The notes: a model not told the origin generated them from the letters alone. A stretch of DNA of 64,000 nucleotides from Micromonospora phaseoli (GCF_900109115.1 NZ_FNYV01000014.1:93082-157081); one strand, 5' to 3'; numbered from the stretch's first letter, positions 53,180 through 62,545 are shown. Made by a program: numbers and translations.

Positions 53180-55714
53180 CTACTCGTCCGCGCCTGCGGG
53201 CGCCGTGCTGCCGCCGAGGTCGGCCGGGACGGCGTCCGGCACCTGGGCCGGTCGGTCGGAGCCCCGGAAGACGAGCTTGGACTTGTCGATGTCGTTCGGG
53301 TCGCCCTCGCAGTCCACCACGACGATCTGACCCGGGGTCAGCTCGTTGAAGAGGATCCGCTCGGAGAGGTTGTCCTCGATGTCGCGCTGGATCGTGCGGC
53401 GCAGCGGCCGCGCGCCCAGCACCGGGTCGAAGCCCTTGAGCGCCAGGTACTTCTTGGCGTTGTCGGTCAGCTCCAGGCCCATGTCCTTGTTGCGCAGCTG
53501 AGTCTCGATGCGCTGGATCATGATGTCGACGATCGACAGGATCTCGTTCTGACGCAGCTGGTGGAAGACGATCGTGTCGTCGATCCGGTTGAGGAACTCA
53601 GGCCGGAAGTGCTGCTTGAGCTCGTCGTTGACCTTCTGCTTCATCCGGTCGTAGTTCGAGTCGGAGTCCTCCGACGCCTGGAAGCCCAGCGAGACCGCCT
53701 TGGCGACGTCCCGGGTGCCCAGGTTGGTGGTCAGGATGATGACCGTGTTCTTGAAGTCCACGATCCGGCCCTGACCGTCGGTGAGGCGCCCGTCCTCCAG
53801 GATCTGGAGCAGCGTGTTGAACACGTCCGGGTGGGCCTTCTCGATCTCGTCGAACAGGACCACCGAGAACGGTCGACGCCGCACCTTCTCGGTCAGCTGT
53901 CCACCCTCGTCGTAACCGACGTATCCGGGCGGAGCACCCACCAGGCGGGAGACCGTGTAACGGTCGTGGAACTCGGACATGTCCAGCTGGATGAGGGCGT
54001 CCTCGCTGCCGAACAGGAACTCCGCGAGGGCCTTGGACAGCTCGGTCTTACCGACACCGGACGGTCCGGCGAAGATGAACGAGCCGGACGGACGCTTCGG
54101 GTCCTTCAGGCCGGCCCGGGTACGCCGGATCGCCTTCGAGACCGCCTTGACCGCGTCCTCCTGGCCGATGACGCGCTTGTGCAGCTCGTCCTCCATGCGC
54201 AGCAGGCGCGAGGTCTCCTCCTCGGTCAGCTTGTAGACCGGGATGCCCGTCCAGTTGCCCAGCACCTCGGCGATCTGCTCGTCGTCAACCTCGCTGACGA
54301 CGTCCAGGTCACCGGCCTTCCACTCCTTCTCCCGCTGTGCCTTCTGGCCCAGCAGCTGCTTCTCCTTGTCGCGCAGCTGAGCGGCGCGCTCGAAGTCCTG
54401 CGCGTCGATCGCGGACTCCTTGTCGCGACGAACCTGGGCGATGCGCTCGTCGAAGTCACGCAGGTCTGGTGGCGCGGTCATCCGCCGGATCCGCATCCGG
54501 GCGCCGGCCTCGTCGATCAGGTCGATCGCCTTGTCCGGCAGGAACCGGTCGGAGATGTACCGATCGGCCAGGGTTGCGGCAGCCACGAGCGCGGCGTCGG
54601 TGATGCTCACCCGGTGGTGGGCCTCGTAGCGGTCCCGCAGGCCCTTGAGGATCTCGATGGTGTGCGCCAGCGAGGGCTCACCCACCTGGATCGGCTGGAA
54701 CCGCCGCTCCAGCGCGGCGTCCTTCTCCAGGTGCTTGCGATACTCGTCCAGCGTGGTCGCGCCGATGGTCTGCAGCTCGCCACGGGCCAGCATCGGCTTG
54801 AGGATGCTCGCCGCGTCGATCGCACCCTCGGCGGCACCCGCACCCACCAGAGTGTGGATCTCGTCGATGAACAGGATGATGTCGCCGCGGGTGCGGATCT
54901 CCTTGAGCACCTTCTTCAGGCGCTCCTCGAAGTCACCGCGGTAACGCGAACCGGCCACCAGCGCGCCCAGGTCGAGCGTGTAGAGCTGCTTGTCCTTGAG
55001 CGTCTCGGGCACCTCGCCCTTGATGATCTTCTGGGACAGCCCCTCGACCACCGCCGTCTTGCCGACGCCGGGCTCACCGATCAGGACCGGGTTGTTCTTG
55101 GTACGGCGGGAGAGCACCTGCATCACCCGCTCGATCTCCTTCTCGCGCCCGATGACCGGGTCGAGCTTGCCCTCTCGGGCCGCCTGGGTCAGGTTCCGGC
55201 CGAACTGGTCCAGCACCAGGCTGGTCGACGGCGCGGCCTCACCCGGCGCGGTGCCCGCCGCAGCTGGCTCCTTGCCCTGGTAGCCCGACAGCAGCTGGAT
55301 CACCTGCTGGCGGACCCGGTTCAGGTCGGCGCCGAGCTTGACCAGCACCTGGGCGGCGACGCCCTCGCCCTCGCGGATCAGACCGAGCAGGATGTGCTCA
55401 GTGCCGATGTAGTTGTGGCCGAGCTGCAGCGCCTCGCGCAGCGACAGCTCCAGCACCTTCTTGGCCCGCGGCGTGAACGGGATGTGCCCGCTCGGTGCCT
55501 GTTGGCCCTGGCCGATGATCTCCTCGACCTGCTGGCGGACGCCCTCCAGGGAGATGCCGAGGCTCTCCAGGGCCTTCGCCGCGACGCCTTCACCCTCGTG
55601 GATCAGGCCCAGCAGGATGTGTTCCGTACCGATGTAGTTGTGGTTGAGCATCCGGGCCTCTTCTTGGGCCAGGACGACAACCCGTCGCGCTCGGTCGGTG
55701 AACCGCTCGAACAT
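53180..55714 (-). CDS. clpC: ATP-dependent Clp protease ATP-binding subunit ClpC
   Basis: 844 residues. Two N-terminal Clp repeats (LNHNYIGTEHILLGLIHEGE, LGHNYIGTEHILLGLIREGE), AAA1 with GEPGVGKTA, the UVR-type linker DKESAIDAQDFERAAQLRDK, AAA2 with GPSGVGKTE, and the IGF-like loop for ClpP binding near the C-terminus. The hexameric unfoldase feeds substrates to ClpP1P2 and is essential in many actinobacteria. The ATG at 55714 follows GAGGAGCACGAGGGC. Upstream lies TCTTG-GTGGT-CAAGA (55749-55763), a short palindrome that may be an operator, and a TAGAGT -10 box at 55816-55821. Confidence 0.97.
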   Translation of the reverse strand: MFERFTDRARRVVVLAQEEARMLNHNYIGTEHILLGLIHEGEGVAAKALESLGISLEGVRQQVEEIIGQGQQAPSGHIPFTPRAKKVLELSLREALQLGHNYIGTEHILLGLIREGEGVAAQVLVKLGADLNRVRQQVIQLLSGYQGKEPAAAGTAPGEAAPSTSLVLDQFGRNLTQAAREGKLDPVIGREKEIERVMQVLSRRTKNNPVLIGEPGVGKTAVVEGLSQKIIKGEVPETLKDKQLYTLDLGALVAGSRYRGDFEERLKKVLKEIRTRGDIILFIDEIHTLVGAGAAEGAIDAASILKPMLARGELQTIGATTLDEYRKHLEKDAALERRFQPIQVGEPSLAHTIEILKGLRDRYEAHHRVSITDAALVAAATLADRYISDRFLPDKAIDLIDEAGARMRIRRMTAPPDLRDFDERIAQVRRDKESAIDAQDFERAAQLRDKEKQLLGQKAQREKEWKAGDLDVVSEVDDEQIAEVLGNWTGIPVYKLTEEETSRLLRMEDELHKRVIGQEDAVKAVSKAIRRTRAGLKDPKRPSGSFIFAGPSGVGKTELSKALAEFLFGSEDALIQLDMSEFHDRYTVSRLVGAPPGYVGYDEGGQLTEKVRRRPFSVVLFDEIEKAHPDVFNTLLQILEDGRLTDGQGRIVDFKNTVIILTTNLGTRDVAKAVSLGFQASEDSDSNYDRMKQKVNDELKQHFRPEFLNRIDDTIVFHQLRQNEILSIVDIMIQRIETQLRNKDMGLELTDNAKKYLALKGFDPVLGARPLRRTIQRDIEDNLSERILFNELTPGQIVVVDCEGDPNDIDKSKLVFRGSDRPAQVPDAVPADLGGSTAPAGADE

Positions 55715-56093
55715 GCCCTCGTGCTCCTCACGTGCCGTGCGCACTCGATCTTGGTGGTCAAGACTTCGGCGGGGCCGGATACGCGAGCGCCCGGGACGGG
55801 CGTACGCGCCTCTTTACTCTATCGCCGCGAGCCGACTCGGCTGACCTCGTGTGTCTGCCTCGTCGGCCCGGTACGCGTCGTTTTGCACAACCATCCACGC
55901 TCAACGGGTGTTCCGGGCATGGCATCTGTACGCGCAGAGCGAAATTCGGCCGGCAGCCGAGGACCCCCGGGGACGCCGCCGGAGGCGCTGCGGCGCGCCG
56001 ACGACGCCCTGCGGCGCCCTCCACAGGCTGTGGACAACGCATCCACTGGCTGTGGACAACGCCCCGCCGACCGGAATCAGTCCCGAAGACGGC
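55715..56093. other. Intergenic region between clpC and lsr2 with control sites
   Basis: About 380 bases with no gene. It contains a small palindrome at 55749-55763, a TAGAGT -10-like box at 55816-55821 (minus strand) and the pair of DnaA-type boxes at 56029-56059, ending before the lsr2 terminator. Confidence 0.6.
56029..56059 (-). promoter_or_regulatory. Two DnaA-box sequences (TTGTCCACA) two helical turns apart
   Basis: On the minus strand TTGTCCACA, the form preferred in high-GC actinobacteria, occurs at 56029-56037 and 56051-56059, in the same direction and 22 bases apart. The first is also part of the palindrome TCCACAG-G-CTGTGGA. They lie between clpC and lsr2, far from any dnaA-dnaN arrangement, so a regulatory or titration role is more likely than an origin. 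Confidence 0.5.
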
Positions 56094-56128
56094 GACGCCG
56101 GCCCGGAGCGCTGCTCCGGGCCGGCGTC
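56094..56128. terminator. Terminator hairpin of lsr2
   Basis: A perfect 16-bp stem (GACGCCGGCCCGGAGC with its complement) and a 3-base loop, 25 bases after the lsr2 stop. Confidence 0.85.
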
Positions 56129-56152
56129 GTGGACGACCACGACCGCCAGGTC

Positions 56153-56503
56153 TCAGTGACCGGCCTTCGAGTGGTACTCCTCGACGATCTCCTGCGGGAT
56201 CCGGCCCCGGTCGGAGATGTCCTTGCCGGCCTTGCGGGCCCACGCCCGGATGGCCTTGTTCTGCTCCCGGTCGGCCGTCGCACCACCCCGGCCACGGGCG
56301 GCACGCCCGCCGACGACCACACCCCCGCGACCGACCTTGGTGCCGTGGGCGATGTACGGGGCGAATACGTCACGCAATTTCTCTGCGTTCGAACCCGACA
56401 GGTCGATCTCGTACTGAACACCGTCGAGCGCGAACTTGACGGTCTCGTCCGCGTCCCCGCCGTCCAGGTCATCGACCAGCTTGTGAATGATCTGCTTGGC
56501 CAC
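56153..56503 (-). CDS. lsr2: Lsr2 family nucleoid-associated protein
   Basis: 116 residues. The N-terminal oligomerisation domain (AKQIIHKLVDDLDGGDADET, VKFALDGVQYEIDLSGSNAE) is followed by a basic linker and the DNA-binding domain AIRAWARKAGKDISDRGRIP, whose RGR hook enters the AT-rich minor groove. Lsr2 coats and silences AT-rich, horizontally acquired DNA. GTG at 56503 is preferred because AAAGGA lies 9 bases upstream; the ATG three codons earlier abuts that site. A TTGACG/TATTGT promoter lies upstream at 56555-56585. Confidence 0.95.
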   Translation of the reverse strand: MAKQIIHKLVDDLDGGDADETVKFALDGVQYEIDLSGSNAEKLRDVFAPYIAHGTKVGRGGVVVGGRAARGRGGATADREQNKAIRAWARKAGKDISDRGRIPQEIVEEYHSKAGH

Positions 56504-56554
56504 GTCCCACATTCCTTTCGAGCAGGGTTGCTTGCGCCTGCCAACTGCAAGAGC

Positions 56555-56585
56555 ACAATAACCTGTGAGATGCTTGCCGCGTCAA
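56555..56585 (-). promoter_or_regulatory. Putative promoter of lsr2
   Basis: TTGACG (56580-56585) and TATTGT (56555-56560) on the minus strand are 19 bases apart (18 if TTATTG is the -10). The start would lie near 56548, giving a leader of about 45 bases with the AAAGGA ribosome binding site. Confidence 0.55.
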
Positions 56586-56621
56586 TAGGATGCGGCAACG
56601 ACCCGGCAGATTCTTGTACGA

Positions 56622-58130
56622 CTACTCGGGGCGGACCAAGGGGAAGAGGATGGTTTCCCGAATTCCCAGGCCGGTCAGCGCCATCAGGAGCCGGTCGATT
56701 CCCATTCCCATGCCACCGGACGGTGGCATTCCGTACTCCATCGCCCGGAGAAAGTCCTCGTCCAGTCGCATCGCCTCGTCGTCACCCCGGGCGGCCAGTT
56801 GCGCCTGCGTGACCAGCCGTTCCCGCTGCACCACCGGGTCGACCAGCTCCGAGTACGCGGTGGCCAGTTCGAAGCCGAGCACGTAAAGGTCCCACTTCTC
56901 GGTCAGCCCCGGCTCACTGCGGTGGCCCCGGGTGAGCGGGCTGGTCTCCTCCGGGTAGTCGCGGACGAAGGTGGGTGCCTCGAGACCGGGTACGACCAGT
57001 TCCTCGAAGAGCTCCTCGGCCAGCTTGCCCGGCCCCCACTTGGGGTCGACGCCGAGGCCCACCTTGTCCGCGTACTCGACCAGGCGGCTGCGCTCGGTGT
57101 GGACGCCGACCTCCTCGCCGAGCGCCTCGGAAAGGACACCGAACAGGCTGACGGAACGCCACTCACCACCGAGGTCGAACTCCCGCCCGTCAGCATGGCT
57201 GACCACCGTCGACCCGCTGACCGCGATCGCCGCCTGCTGCACGAGATTGCGGGTCAACTCGGCCATGGTGTTGTAGTCGCCGTACGCCTGGTACACCTCC
57301 AGCATCGCGAACTCCGGCGAGTGCGAAGAGTCGATGCCCTCATTACGGAAGTTGCGGTTGATCTCGAAGACCCGCTCGACGCCGCCGACGACGGTCCGCT
57401 TGAGAAACAGTTCCGGCGCGATTCGGAGATACAGATCGGTGCTGAGTGCATTGCTGTGGGTCACGAAAGGCCGGGCGGTCGCGCCACCGGGAAGCAACTG
57501 CAACATCGGAGTCTCCACCTCGATGAAGCCCTGCCCGTGCAGTGAATCGCGCAGACTGCGTACCGTCGCCGCCCGGGTACGCACCATCTGACGCGCCTGC
57601 GGACGGACGACCAGGTCGACGTAGCGCTGCCGGACCCGGGCCTCCTCGCTGAGCGGCTTGTGGGCCACCGGCAGCGGGCGCAGCGCCTTGGCGGTGACCG
57701 CCCACTGCTCGGCCAGCACGGACAGCTCGCCCCGGCGACTGGTGATCACCTCACCGGTGACCCCGACGTGGTCGCCGAGATCGACCAGGCGCTTCCAGTC
57801 CTCCAGGCGTTCCGCGCCGACCCGGTCCAGTGACAGCATGGCCTGAAGTTCGGTGCCGTCGCCCTCCCGGAGGGTGGCGAAGCAGAGCTTGCCGGAGTTC
57901 CGGACGAAGATCACCCGGCCGGTGATCGAGACACGGTCGCCGGTGGCGGTGTCGGTGGGCAGGTCCTCGTAGCGCTGGCGCACCTCCGCCAACGTGGCGG
58001 TACGCGGGTAGCTGAGCGGGTACGGCTCGACGCCGTCGGCGAGCATCCGGTCCCGCTTCTCCCGGCGGACCTTCATCTGCTCCGGAAGGTCGTCGGCGGG
58101 GTCGACTGGTACGGGGCTCTGCTGGGTCAC
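56622..58130 (-). CDS. lysS: Lysine--tRNA ligase (class II)
   Basis: 502 residues. The anticodon-binding OB fold (VSITGRVIFVRNSGKLCFAT) is followed by the class II core: motif 1 FIEVETPMLQLLPGGATARP, motif 2 FEINRNFRNEGIDSSHSPEF and motif 3 GGMGMGIDRLLMAL. It charges tRNA-Lys with lysine. GTG at 58130 has GAGGAA 7 bases upstream. It is separated by 118 bases from lsr2 on the same strand. Confidence 0.96.
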   Translation of the reverse strand: MTQQSPVPVDPADDLPEQMKVRREKRDRMLADGVEPYPLSYPRTATLAEVRQRYEDLPTDTATGDRVSITGRVIFVRNSGKLCFATLREGDGTELQAMLSLDRVGAERLEDWKRLVDLGDHVGVTGEVITSRRGELSVLAEQWAVTAKALRPLPVAHKPLSEEARVRQRYVDLVVRPQARQMVRTRAATVRSLRDSLHGQGFIEVETPMLQLLPGGATARPFVTHSNALSTDLYLRIAPELFLKRTVVGGVERVFEINRNFRNEGIDSSHSPEFAMLEVYQAYGDYNTMAELTRNLVQQAAIAVSGSTVVSHADGREFDLGGEWRSVSLFGVLSEALGEEVGVHTERSRLVEYADKVGLGVDPKWGPGKLAEELFEELVVPGLEAPTFVRDYPEETSPLTRGHRSEPGLTEKWDLYVLGFELATAYSELVDPVVQRERLVTQAQLAARGDDEAMRLDEDFLRAMEYGMPPSGGMGMGIDRLLMALTGLGIRETILFPLVRPE

Positions 58131-58208
58131 GGCATGCTTCCTCGACGGGAGAATTCGGACGGGGTCAGGCCCCGAGCGTACTCAAGCGCCCGGTCGACCG
58201 TTACTGGA

Positions 58209-58214
58209 TAGCCT
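58209..58214 (+). promoter_or_regulatory. Putative -10 box (TAGCCT), leaderless methyltransferase
   Basis: TAGCCT is 7 bases from the ATG at 58222, with no Shine-Dalgarno sequence. Confidence 0.4.
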
Positions 58215-58221
58215 GCCGGTC

Positions 58222-58959
58222 ATGACCGACCCCACTGCCGCCCTCTCGTTCGGCGTGGCCGCCGCCGAGTACGACCGGTTCCGGCCCCGCTATCCGGAGG
58301 CCGCCCTGCGCTGGACGCTCAGCGGCCTCGACCAACCCGCCGAACTGGTCGATCTGGCCGCCGGGACCGGCATCCTGGCCCGTGGCCTGCTCGCCCTGGG
58401 CCACCGGGTGACGGCCGTCGAGCCCGCCGCCGGCATGCGTGCGCAGGCGGCCTCGACTGTCGGTGTACGCATGCTGGCCGGCAGCGCCGAGTCGATGCCG
58501 CTGCCCGACGGGTACGCCGACGCCGTCCTCGCCGGCCAGGCGTACCACTGGTTCGACCGGCCCCGCGCTCACCCCGAGATCGCCCGGGTGCTGCGGCCCG
58601 GCGGGATCTTCGCGCCGATCTGGAACGTGCGCGACGAGGGGGTCGCCTGGCTGGCCGAGCTGAGCCGGATCGCCGAGATCGGTGACACCGTCGACCACCT
58701 CCGGCAGAGCGTGACCGACTTCGGCGCGAACTTCACCCCACCCGAGTGGGCCGAGTTCCGCCACACCACCACGCTCACCCGGGACGAACTGCTCGGCCTG
58801 GTCCGCACCCGCTCCCACTACCTCACCGCCACCCCCGACCGGCGCGCCGAGGTCGACCGCGCGGTCCACGCGCTGCTCCAGACCCACCCAGACCTGGCCG
58901 ACCAGGAAACCATCACCCTCCCGTACACCACCCTGGTAGCCCGCGCCCAGAAAACCTGA
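58222..58959 (+). CDS. Class I SAM-dependent methyltransferase
   Basis: 245 residues. SAM motif I is LVDLAAGTGILARGLLALGH, motif II is VEPAAGMRAQ, and AESMPLPDGYADAVLAGQAYHW plus VLRPGGIFAPIWNVRD follow. It belongs to the UbiE/COQ5-like small-molecule group. The start region ALSFGVAAAEYDRFRPRYP is typical of actinobacterial members of unknown substrate. It is divergent from lysS and convergent with coaX; the transcript seems to be leaderless (TAGCCT 7 bases before the ATG). Confidence 0.9.
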   Translation: MTDPTAALSFGVAAAEYDRFRPRYPEAALRWTLSGLDQPAELVDLAAGTGILARGLLALGHRVTAVEPAAGMRAQAASTVGVRMLAGSAESMPLPDGYADAVLAGQAYHWFDRPRAHPEIARVLRPGGIFAPIWNVRDEGVAWLAELSRIAEIGDTVDHLRQSVTDFGANFTPPEWAEFRHTTTLTRDELLGLVRTRSHYLTATPDRRAEVDRAVHALLQTHPDLADQETITLPYTTLVARAQKT

Positions 58960-59055
58960 ACCAACCCACGACCCCCACCAGACCGCAACAGCCAGACGAA
59001 CGCCCGCCACACAGACCCCACCACCCGCCCAGCGGACGGATGACGCGTGCCCACC

Positions 59056-59133
59056 GGAGGGTTCCGGGCAGTCCGACCGGCGCAGGGATCAAGCCTGACC
59101 GCCCGGAGCCGGTCGGGCTGCCCGGAACCCTCC
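59056..59133. terminator. 25-bp inverted repeat between convergent genes
   Basis: Arms 59056-59080 and 59109-59133 (beginning GGAGGGTTCCGGGCAG, complement ending in CCTCC) match except one T/C position that can form a G-U pair in RNA. The loop is 28 bases. It likely ends both the methyltransferase and coaX transcripts. Confidence 0.8.
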
Positions 59134-59149
59134 ACCCAAGACAAACCCG

Positions 59150-59908
59150 TCAGACGTTCCGCTCGTACACCATGCGCAACCCGATCAACGTGATCATCGG
59201 CTCGTGGTGCGTGATCGTCCGGCACTCGTTGAGCACCAACGACGCCAACCCGCCGGTGGCGATGACCGCCTTCAACCCGCCCAGCTCGGCCGTCATCCGC
59301 TCGACGATCCGATCCACCTGCCCGGCGAAGCCGAAGTACAGCCCCGCCTGGAGGCATTCGACGGTGTTCTTGCCGATCACCGATCGAGGTTTGGTCGCCT
59401 CGACCTTGCGCAGCTGGGCGGCGCGGGCGGCGAGCGCGTCGAAGGAGATCTCGATGCCGGGCGCGAACGCGCCACCGAGGAACTCGCCCCGATCGCTGAT
59501 CACGTCGAAGTTGGTGGTGGTGCCGAAGTCGACCACGATCGACGGCCCACCGTAGAGGGTGTACGCGGCCAGCGTGTTGACCACCCGGTCGGCACCGACC
59601 TCCTTGGGGTTGTCGATGGCCAACTGCACCCCGGTGCGTACCCCGGGCTCGACGATCACGCTCGGCAGCTCCCCGTAGTAGCGGGTCAGCATGGTACGCA
59701 ACGAACGCAGGGCGGCCGGGACGGTCGAGCAGGCGGCCACGCCGGTGATTTCCACCGCGTCCCCGGCGAGCAGTCCCCGGAACATCAGGCCCAGTTCGTC
59801 GGCGGTCGAACGGGCGTCGGTCTTGATCCGCCAGGAGTGCACCAGCTTGTCGCCGTCGAAGGTCGCCAGCACGGTGTTGGTGTTCCCGATGTCGATGCAG
59901 AGCAGCAC
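59150..59908 (-). CDS. coaX: Type III pantothenate kinase
   Basis: 252 residues with the ASKHA fold: LLCIDIGNTNTVLATFDG (phosphate 1), GADRVVNTLAAYTLYGGPSI, VVDFGTTTNFDVIS (phosphate 2) and GGAFAPGIEISFDALAARAA. CoaX phosphorylates pantothenate with a broad nucleotide preference and is not feedback-inhibited by CoA. The start GTG lies 19 bases after the nadC stop, so it is the last gene of the nadB-nadC-coaX operon. Confidence 0.95.
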   Translation of the reverse strand: MLLCIDIGNTNTVLATFDGDKLVHSWRIKTDARSTADELGLMFRGLLAGDAVEITGVAACSTVPAALRSLRTMLTRYYGELPSVIVEPGVRTGVQLAIDNPKEVGADRVVNTLAAYTLYGGPSIVVDFGTTTNFDVISDRGEFLGGAFAPGIEISFDALAARAAQLRKVEATKPRSVIGKNTVECLQAGLYFGFAGQVDRIVERMTAELGGLKAVIATGGLASLVLNECRTITHHEPMITLIGLRMVYERNV

Positions 59909-59927
59909 GCACGCAGCCTAGACGGGC

Positions 59928-60854
59928 TCACTCCGTGCGCAGGTCCAGGGCGATGTCCAGGATCGGCGACGAGTGGGTCAGCGCGCCGACGGAGAGGAAG
60001 TCCACCCCCGTCGCACCCACCGTCGCGGCGTCGGCGAGGGTCAGCCCGCCGGTCGCCTCCAGCTCGGCCCGGTCACCCACGGCGGCCACCACGGCGGCGA
60101 GCGTCGCCGGGGACATGTTGTCCAGCAGCAGGAATTTGGCGCCGGCCTCGACCGCCTCCACCGCCTCGGCGAGCGTGTCCACCTCCACCTGCACCGGCAC
60201 GTCCGGAAACGCCTCCCGGACCCGCCGGTAGGCGGCGGTGATCCCGCCTGCGGCGTACTTGTGGTTGTCCTTGATCATGGCGACGTCGTGCAGGCCCATC
60301 CGCTTGTTCGTGCCGCCGCCCGCGCGGACCGCGTACTTCTCCAGGGCGCGCAGGCCCGGGGTGGTCTTGCGGGTGTCGAGGACCATCGCCTTGGTGCCGG
60401 CGAGCGCGTCCGCCCAGGCCCGGGTGTGGGTGGCCACCCCGGACATCCGGCAGAGCAGGTTGAGCGCGGTCCGCTCGGCGGTGAGCAGCACCCGGGTGGG
60501 GCCGGTCACCGTGGCCAGCACGTCGCCGCGGGCCACCCGCTCGCCGTCGCGGGCCACCGACGACACCTCGACGGTACGGCCCATCCCGGTCACCTCGCCG
60601 GCCAGCTCGAACACGGCGGCGGCGACCGCCAGCCCGGCCACCACGCCGCCGGCCCGGGCCACCAGGTCGGCGGTGTCGGTCTGGGTTGCCGGGATGGTCG
60701 CGACGCTGGTGACGTCGAGCCGGTCCGGGCCGAGATCCTCGACGAGAGCGTTCTCGATGATCCGGCGCACCTGCTCCGGATCCAGCCCGGCCCCGCGCAG
60801 CTCTCGTTCGGTGTCGGCCGTCATGCCGGCCCTCCGTTCCGCTCGCTCGATCAT
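59928..60854 (-). CDS. nadC: Nicotinate-nucleotide diphosphorylase (carboxylating)
   Basis: 308 residues from ATG 60854; an ATG at 60824 (MTADTEREL) with GGAGGG upstream is nearly as good and would give 298. Motifs are TAERTALNLLCRMSGVATHT, TRKTTPGLRALEKYAVRAGG, HDVAMIKDNHK, QVEVDTLAEAVEAVEAGA and LLLDNMSP. The enzyme makes nicotinate mononucleotide from quinolinate and PRPP. Its start overlaps the nadB stop (ATGA) and has AGGAGG 4 bases upstream. It follows nadB and precedes coaX; nadA is not in the window. Confidence 0.95.
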   Translation of the reverse strand: MIERAERRAGMTADTERELRGAGLDPEQVRRIIENALVEDLGPDRLDVTSVATIPATQTDTADLVARAGGVVAGLAVAAAVFELAGEVTGMGRTVEVSSVARDGERVARGDVLATVTGPTRVLLTAERTALNLLCRMSGVATHTRAWADALAGTKAMVLDTRKTTPGLRALEKYAVRAGGGTNKRMGLHDVAMIKDNHKYAAGGITAAYRRVREAFPDVPVQVEVDTLAEAVEAVEAGAKFLLLDNMSPATLAAVVAAVGDRAELEATGGLTLADAATVGATGVDFLSVGALTHSSPILDIALDLRTE

Positions 60855-62545
60855 GGAACCTCCTCCCACCGGGTGACCAGCCGGCCCTGTTCCCCGATGG
60901 CGCCGATCAGGTGGCCGTGCCACTGCTCGTCGGCCGAGCCGAAGTCCTCCCGCCAGTGGCAGCCCCGGGTCTCCCGGCGGGCGTACGCCGCGCCGACCAG
61001 CGCGGCGGCCACCGTGATCAGGTTCGTGGCCTCCCAGTCGGCGGTACGGGGAGTGCCGCGACCGGCACCCAGCTCGACCAGTTCGGTCGCGGTCGCGGTG
61101 AGCGTCGCCGCCGAGCGGAGCACGCCGGCGCCACGGGTCATCGCGCGCTGCAGCAGTGGCGTCGACGCGGCGGGCACCACCCATCCGTCGTTGCCGCGCC
61201 AGGCGCCGGTGTCCGCGGGACGGGCCTGCTCCGGCAGTCCGGCCGCGATGTGGTCGGCGATCCGCCGGGAGAAGACCAGCCCCTCCAGCAGCGAGTTGCT
61301 GGCCAGCCGGTTGGCGCCGTGCACACCGGTGCAGGCGACCTCGCCGCAGGCGTACAGGCCGGGGATGGAGGTCCGGCCGTGCAGGTCGGTGCGGACGCCA
61401 CCGGAGGCGTAGTGCGCGGCCGGCGCGACCGGGATCAGCTCGGCCGCCGGGTCGACGCCGATGGCCAGGCACGATGCGACGATCGTGGGGAAGCGCCGGG
61501 CCAGGAAGTCGCCGCCGAGGTGGCGTGCGTCGAGGTACACGTGGTCGTCGCCGGTGGCCAGCAGCACCCGGTGGATGCCCTTGGCCACCACGTCTCGCGG
61601 CGCCAGCTCGGCAAGATCGTGCTGGCCGAGCATGAAGCGCTTGCCGTCGGCGTCGACCAGGTAAGCGCCCTCGCCCCGCAGCGCCTCGGAGACCAGCGGC
61701 TGTTGGGCGTGGCCGGCGCCGGGCACCCGGGAGTGCTCCGGCACGATCAGCGCGGTCGGATGGAACTGCACGAATTCGATGTCGGTGACCGCCGCCCCGG
61801 CCCGCATGGCCAGGGCGACCCCGTCGCCGGTGGAGACGGCCGGGTTGGTGGTCGCCGCGAAGATCTGGCCCATGCCGCCGGTGGCCAGTACGACCGCCCG
61901 GGCCAGCAGGGCACCGACGCCGTCCTCGCTGCCCTCGCCGAGGACGTGCAGGGTGATTCCGCACGCCGGGCCCAGCCCGTCGGGGCCGTCGCCGGGCGCC
62001 CGCAACAGGTCCAGCACCAGCGCGTGCTCGACGAGCCGGATCCACGGGTCGCGGCGTACCGCCTCGTGCAGGGCCCGCTGCACCTCCGCGCCGGTGGCGT
62101 CGCCGCCGGCGTGCACGATGCGGTCGGCCCGGTGTCCACCCTCCCGGGTCAGCATCAGCGAGCCGTCGACGTTGCGGTCGAACTCGGCACCGAGGCGCAT
62201 CAACTCGCGCAGCCGGGTCGGCCCCTCCTCCACCAGCACGCGTACCGCCGCCGGGTCGCAGAGGCCCACGCCGGCGATCTGGGTGTCGGAGGCGTGCATG
62301 GCCGCGCTGTCGGCGGGATCGAGCACCGCGGCGATGCCGCCCTGCGCCCACCGGGTCGACCCCTCGTCGATCTTGACCTTGGTGACCACGGTGACATGCA
62401 GGCCCGCCTCACGCAGGTGCAGCGCGGCCGTCAGCCCGGCCACTCCGGAGCCGACCACGATCACGTCGGTGGTCTCCACCCAACCGGGGGCCGGAGCGGC
62501 CAACAGGCTCGGCAGCGCCGGCAGGCCGACGGTCAACAGGTCCAT
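60851..62545 (-). CDS. nadB: L-aspartate oxidase
   Basis: 564 residues. The FAD dinucleotide fold (VVGSGVAGLTAALHLREAG) is followed by the active-site segment GSTRWAQGGIAAVLDPADSA and HYASGGVRTDLHGRTSIPGL, ending with the helical C-terminal domain. It oxidises L-aspartate to iminoaspartate, the first step of NAD synthesis. ATG at 62545 (MDLLTVGLPALPS) is preferred over a longer frame because the extension is not conserved. Quinolinate synthase (nadA), its partner, is absent here. Confidence 0.95.
   Translation of the reverse strand: MDLLTVGLPALPSLLAAPAPGWVETTDVIVVGSGVAGLTAALHLREAGLHVTVVTKVKIDEGSTRWAQGGIAAVLDPADSAAMHASDTQIAGVGLCDPAAVRVLVEEGPTRLRELMRLGAEFDRNVDGSLMLTREGGHRADRIVHAGGDATGAEVQRALHEAVRRDPWIRLVEHALVLDLLRAPGDGPDGLGPACGITLHVLGEGSEDGVGALLARAVVLATGGMGQIFAATTNPAVSTGDGVALAMRAGAAVTDIEFVQFHPTALIVPEHSRVPGAGHAQQPLVSEALRGEGAYLVDADGKRFMLGQHDLAELAPRDVVAKGIHRVLLATGDDHVYLDARHLGGDFLARRFPTIVASCLAIGVDPAAELIPVAPAAHYASGGVRTDLHGRTSIPGLYACGEVACTGVHGANRLASNSLLEGLVFSRRIADHIAAGLPEQARPADTGAWRGNDGWVVPAASTPLLQRAMTRGAGVLRSAATLTATATELVELGAGRGTPRTADWEATNLITVAAALVGAAYARRETRGCHWREDFGSADEQWHGHLIGAIGEQGRLVTRWEEVP

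Noticed and set aside
55749..55763. HspR-type (HAIR) operator before clpC
   Set aside because: The TCTTG-N5-CAAGA palindrome does not match the CTTGAGT-N7-ACTCAAG consensus; only a generic short palindrome is claimed.
52628..56812. Very long plus-strand open frame opposite clpC and lsr2
   Set aside because: It is the high-GC shadow of clpC: no domain, no ribosome binding site, and it runs through the terminators and intergenic gaps.
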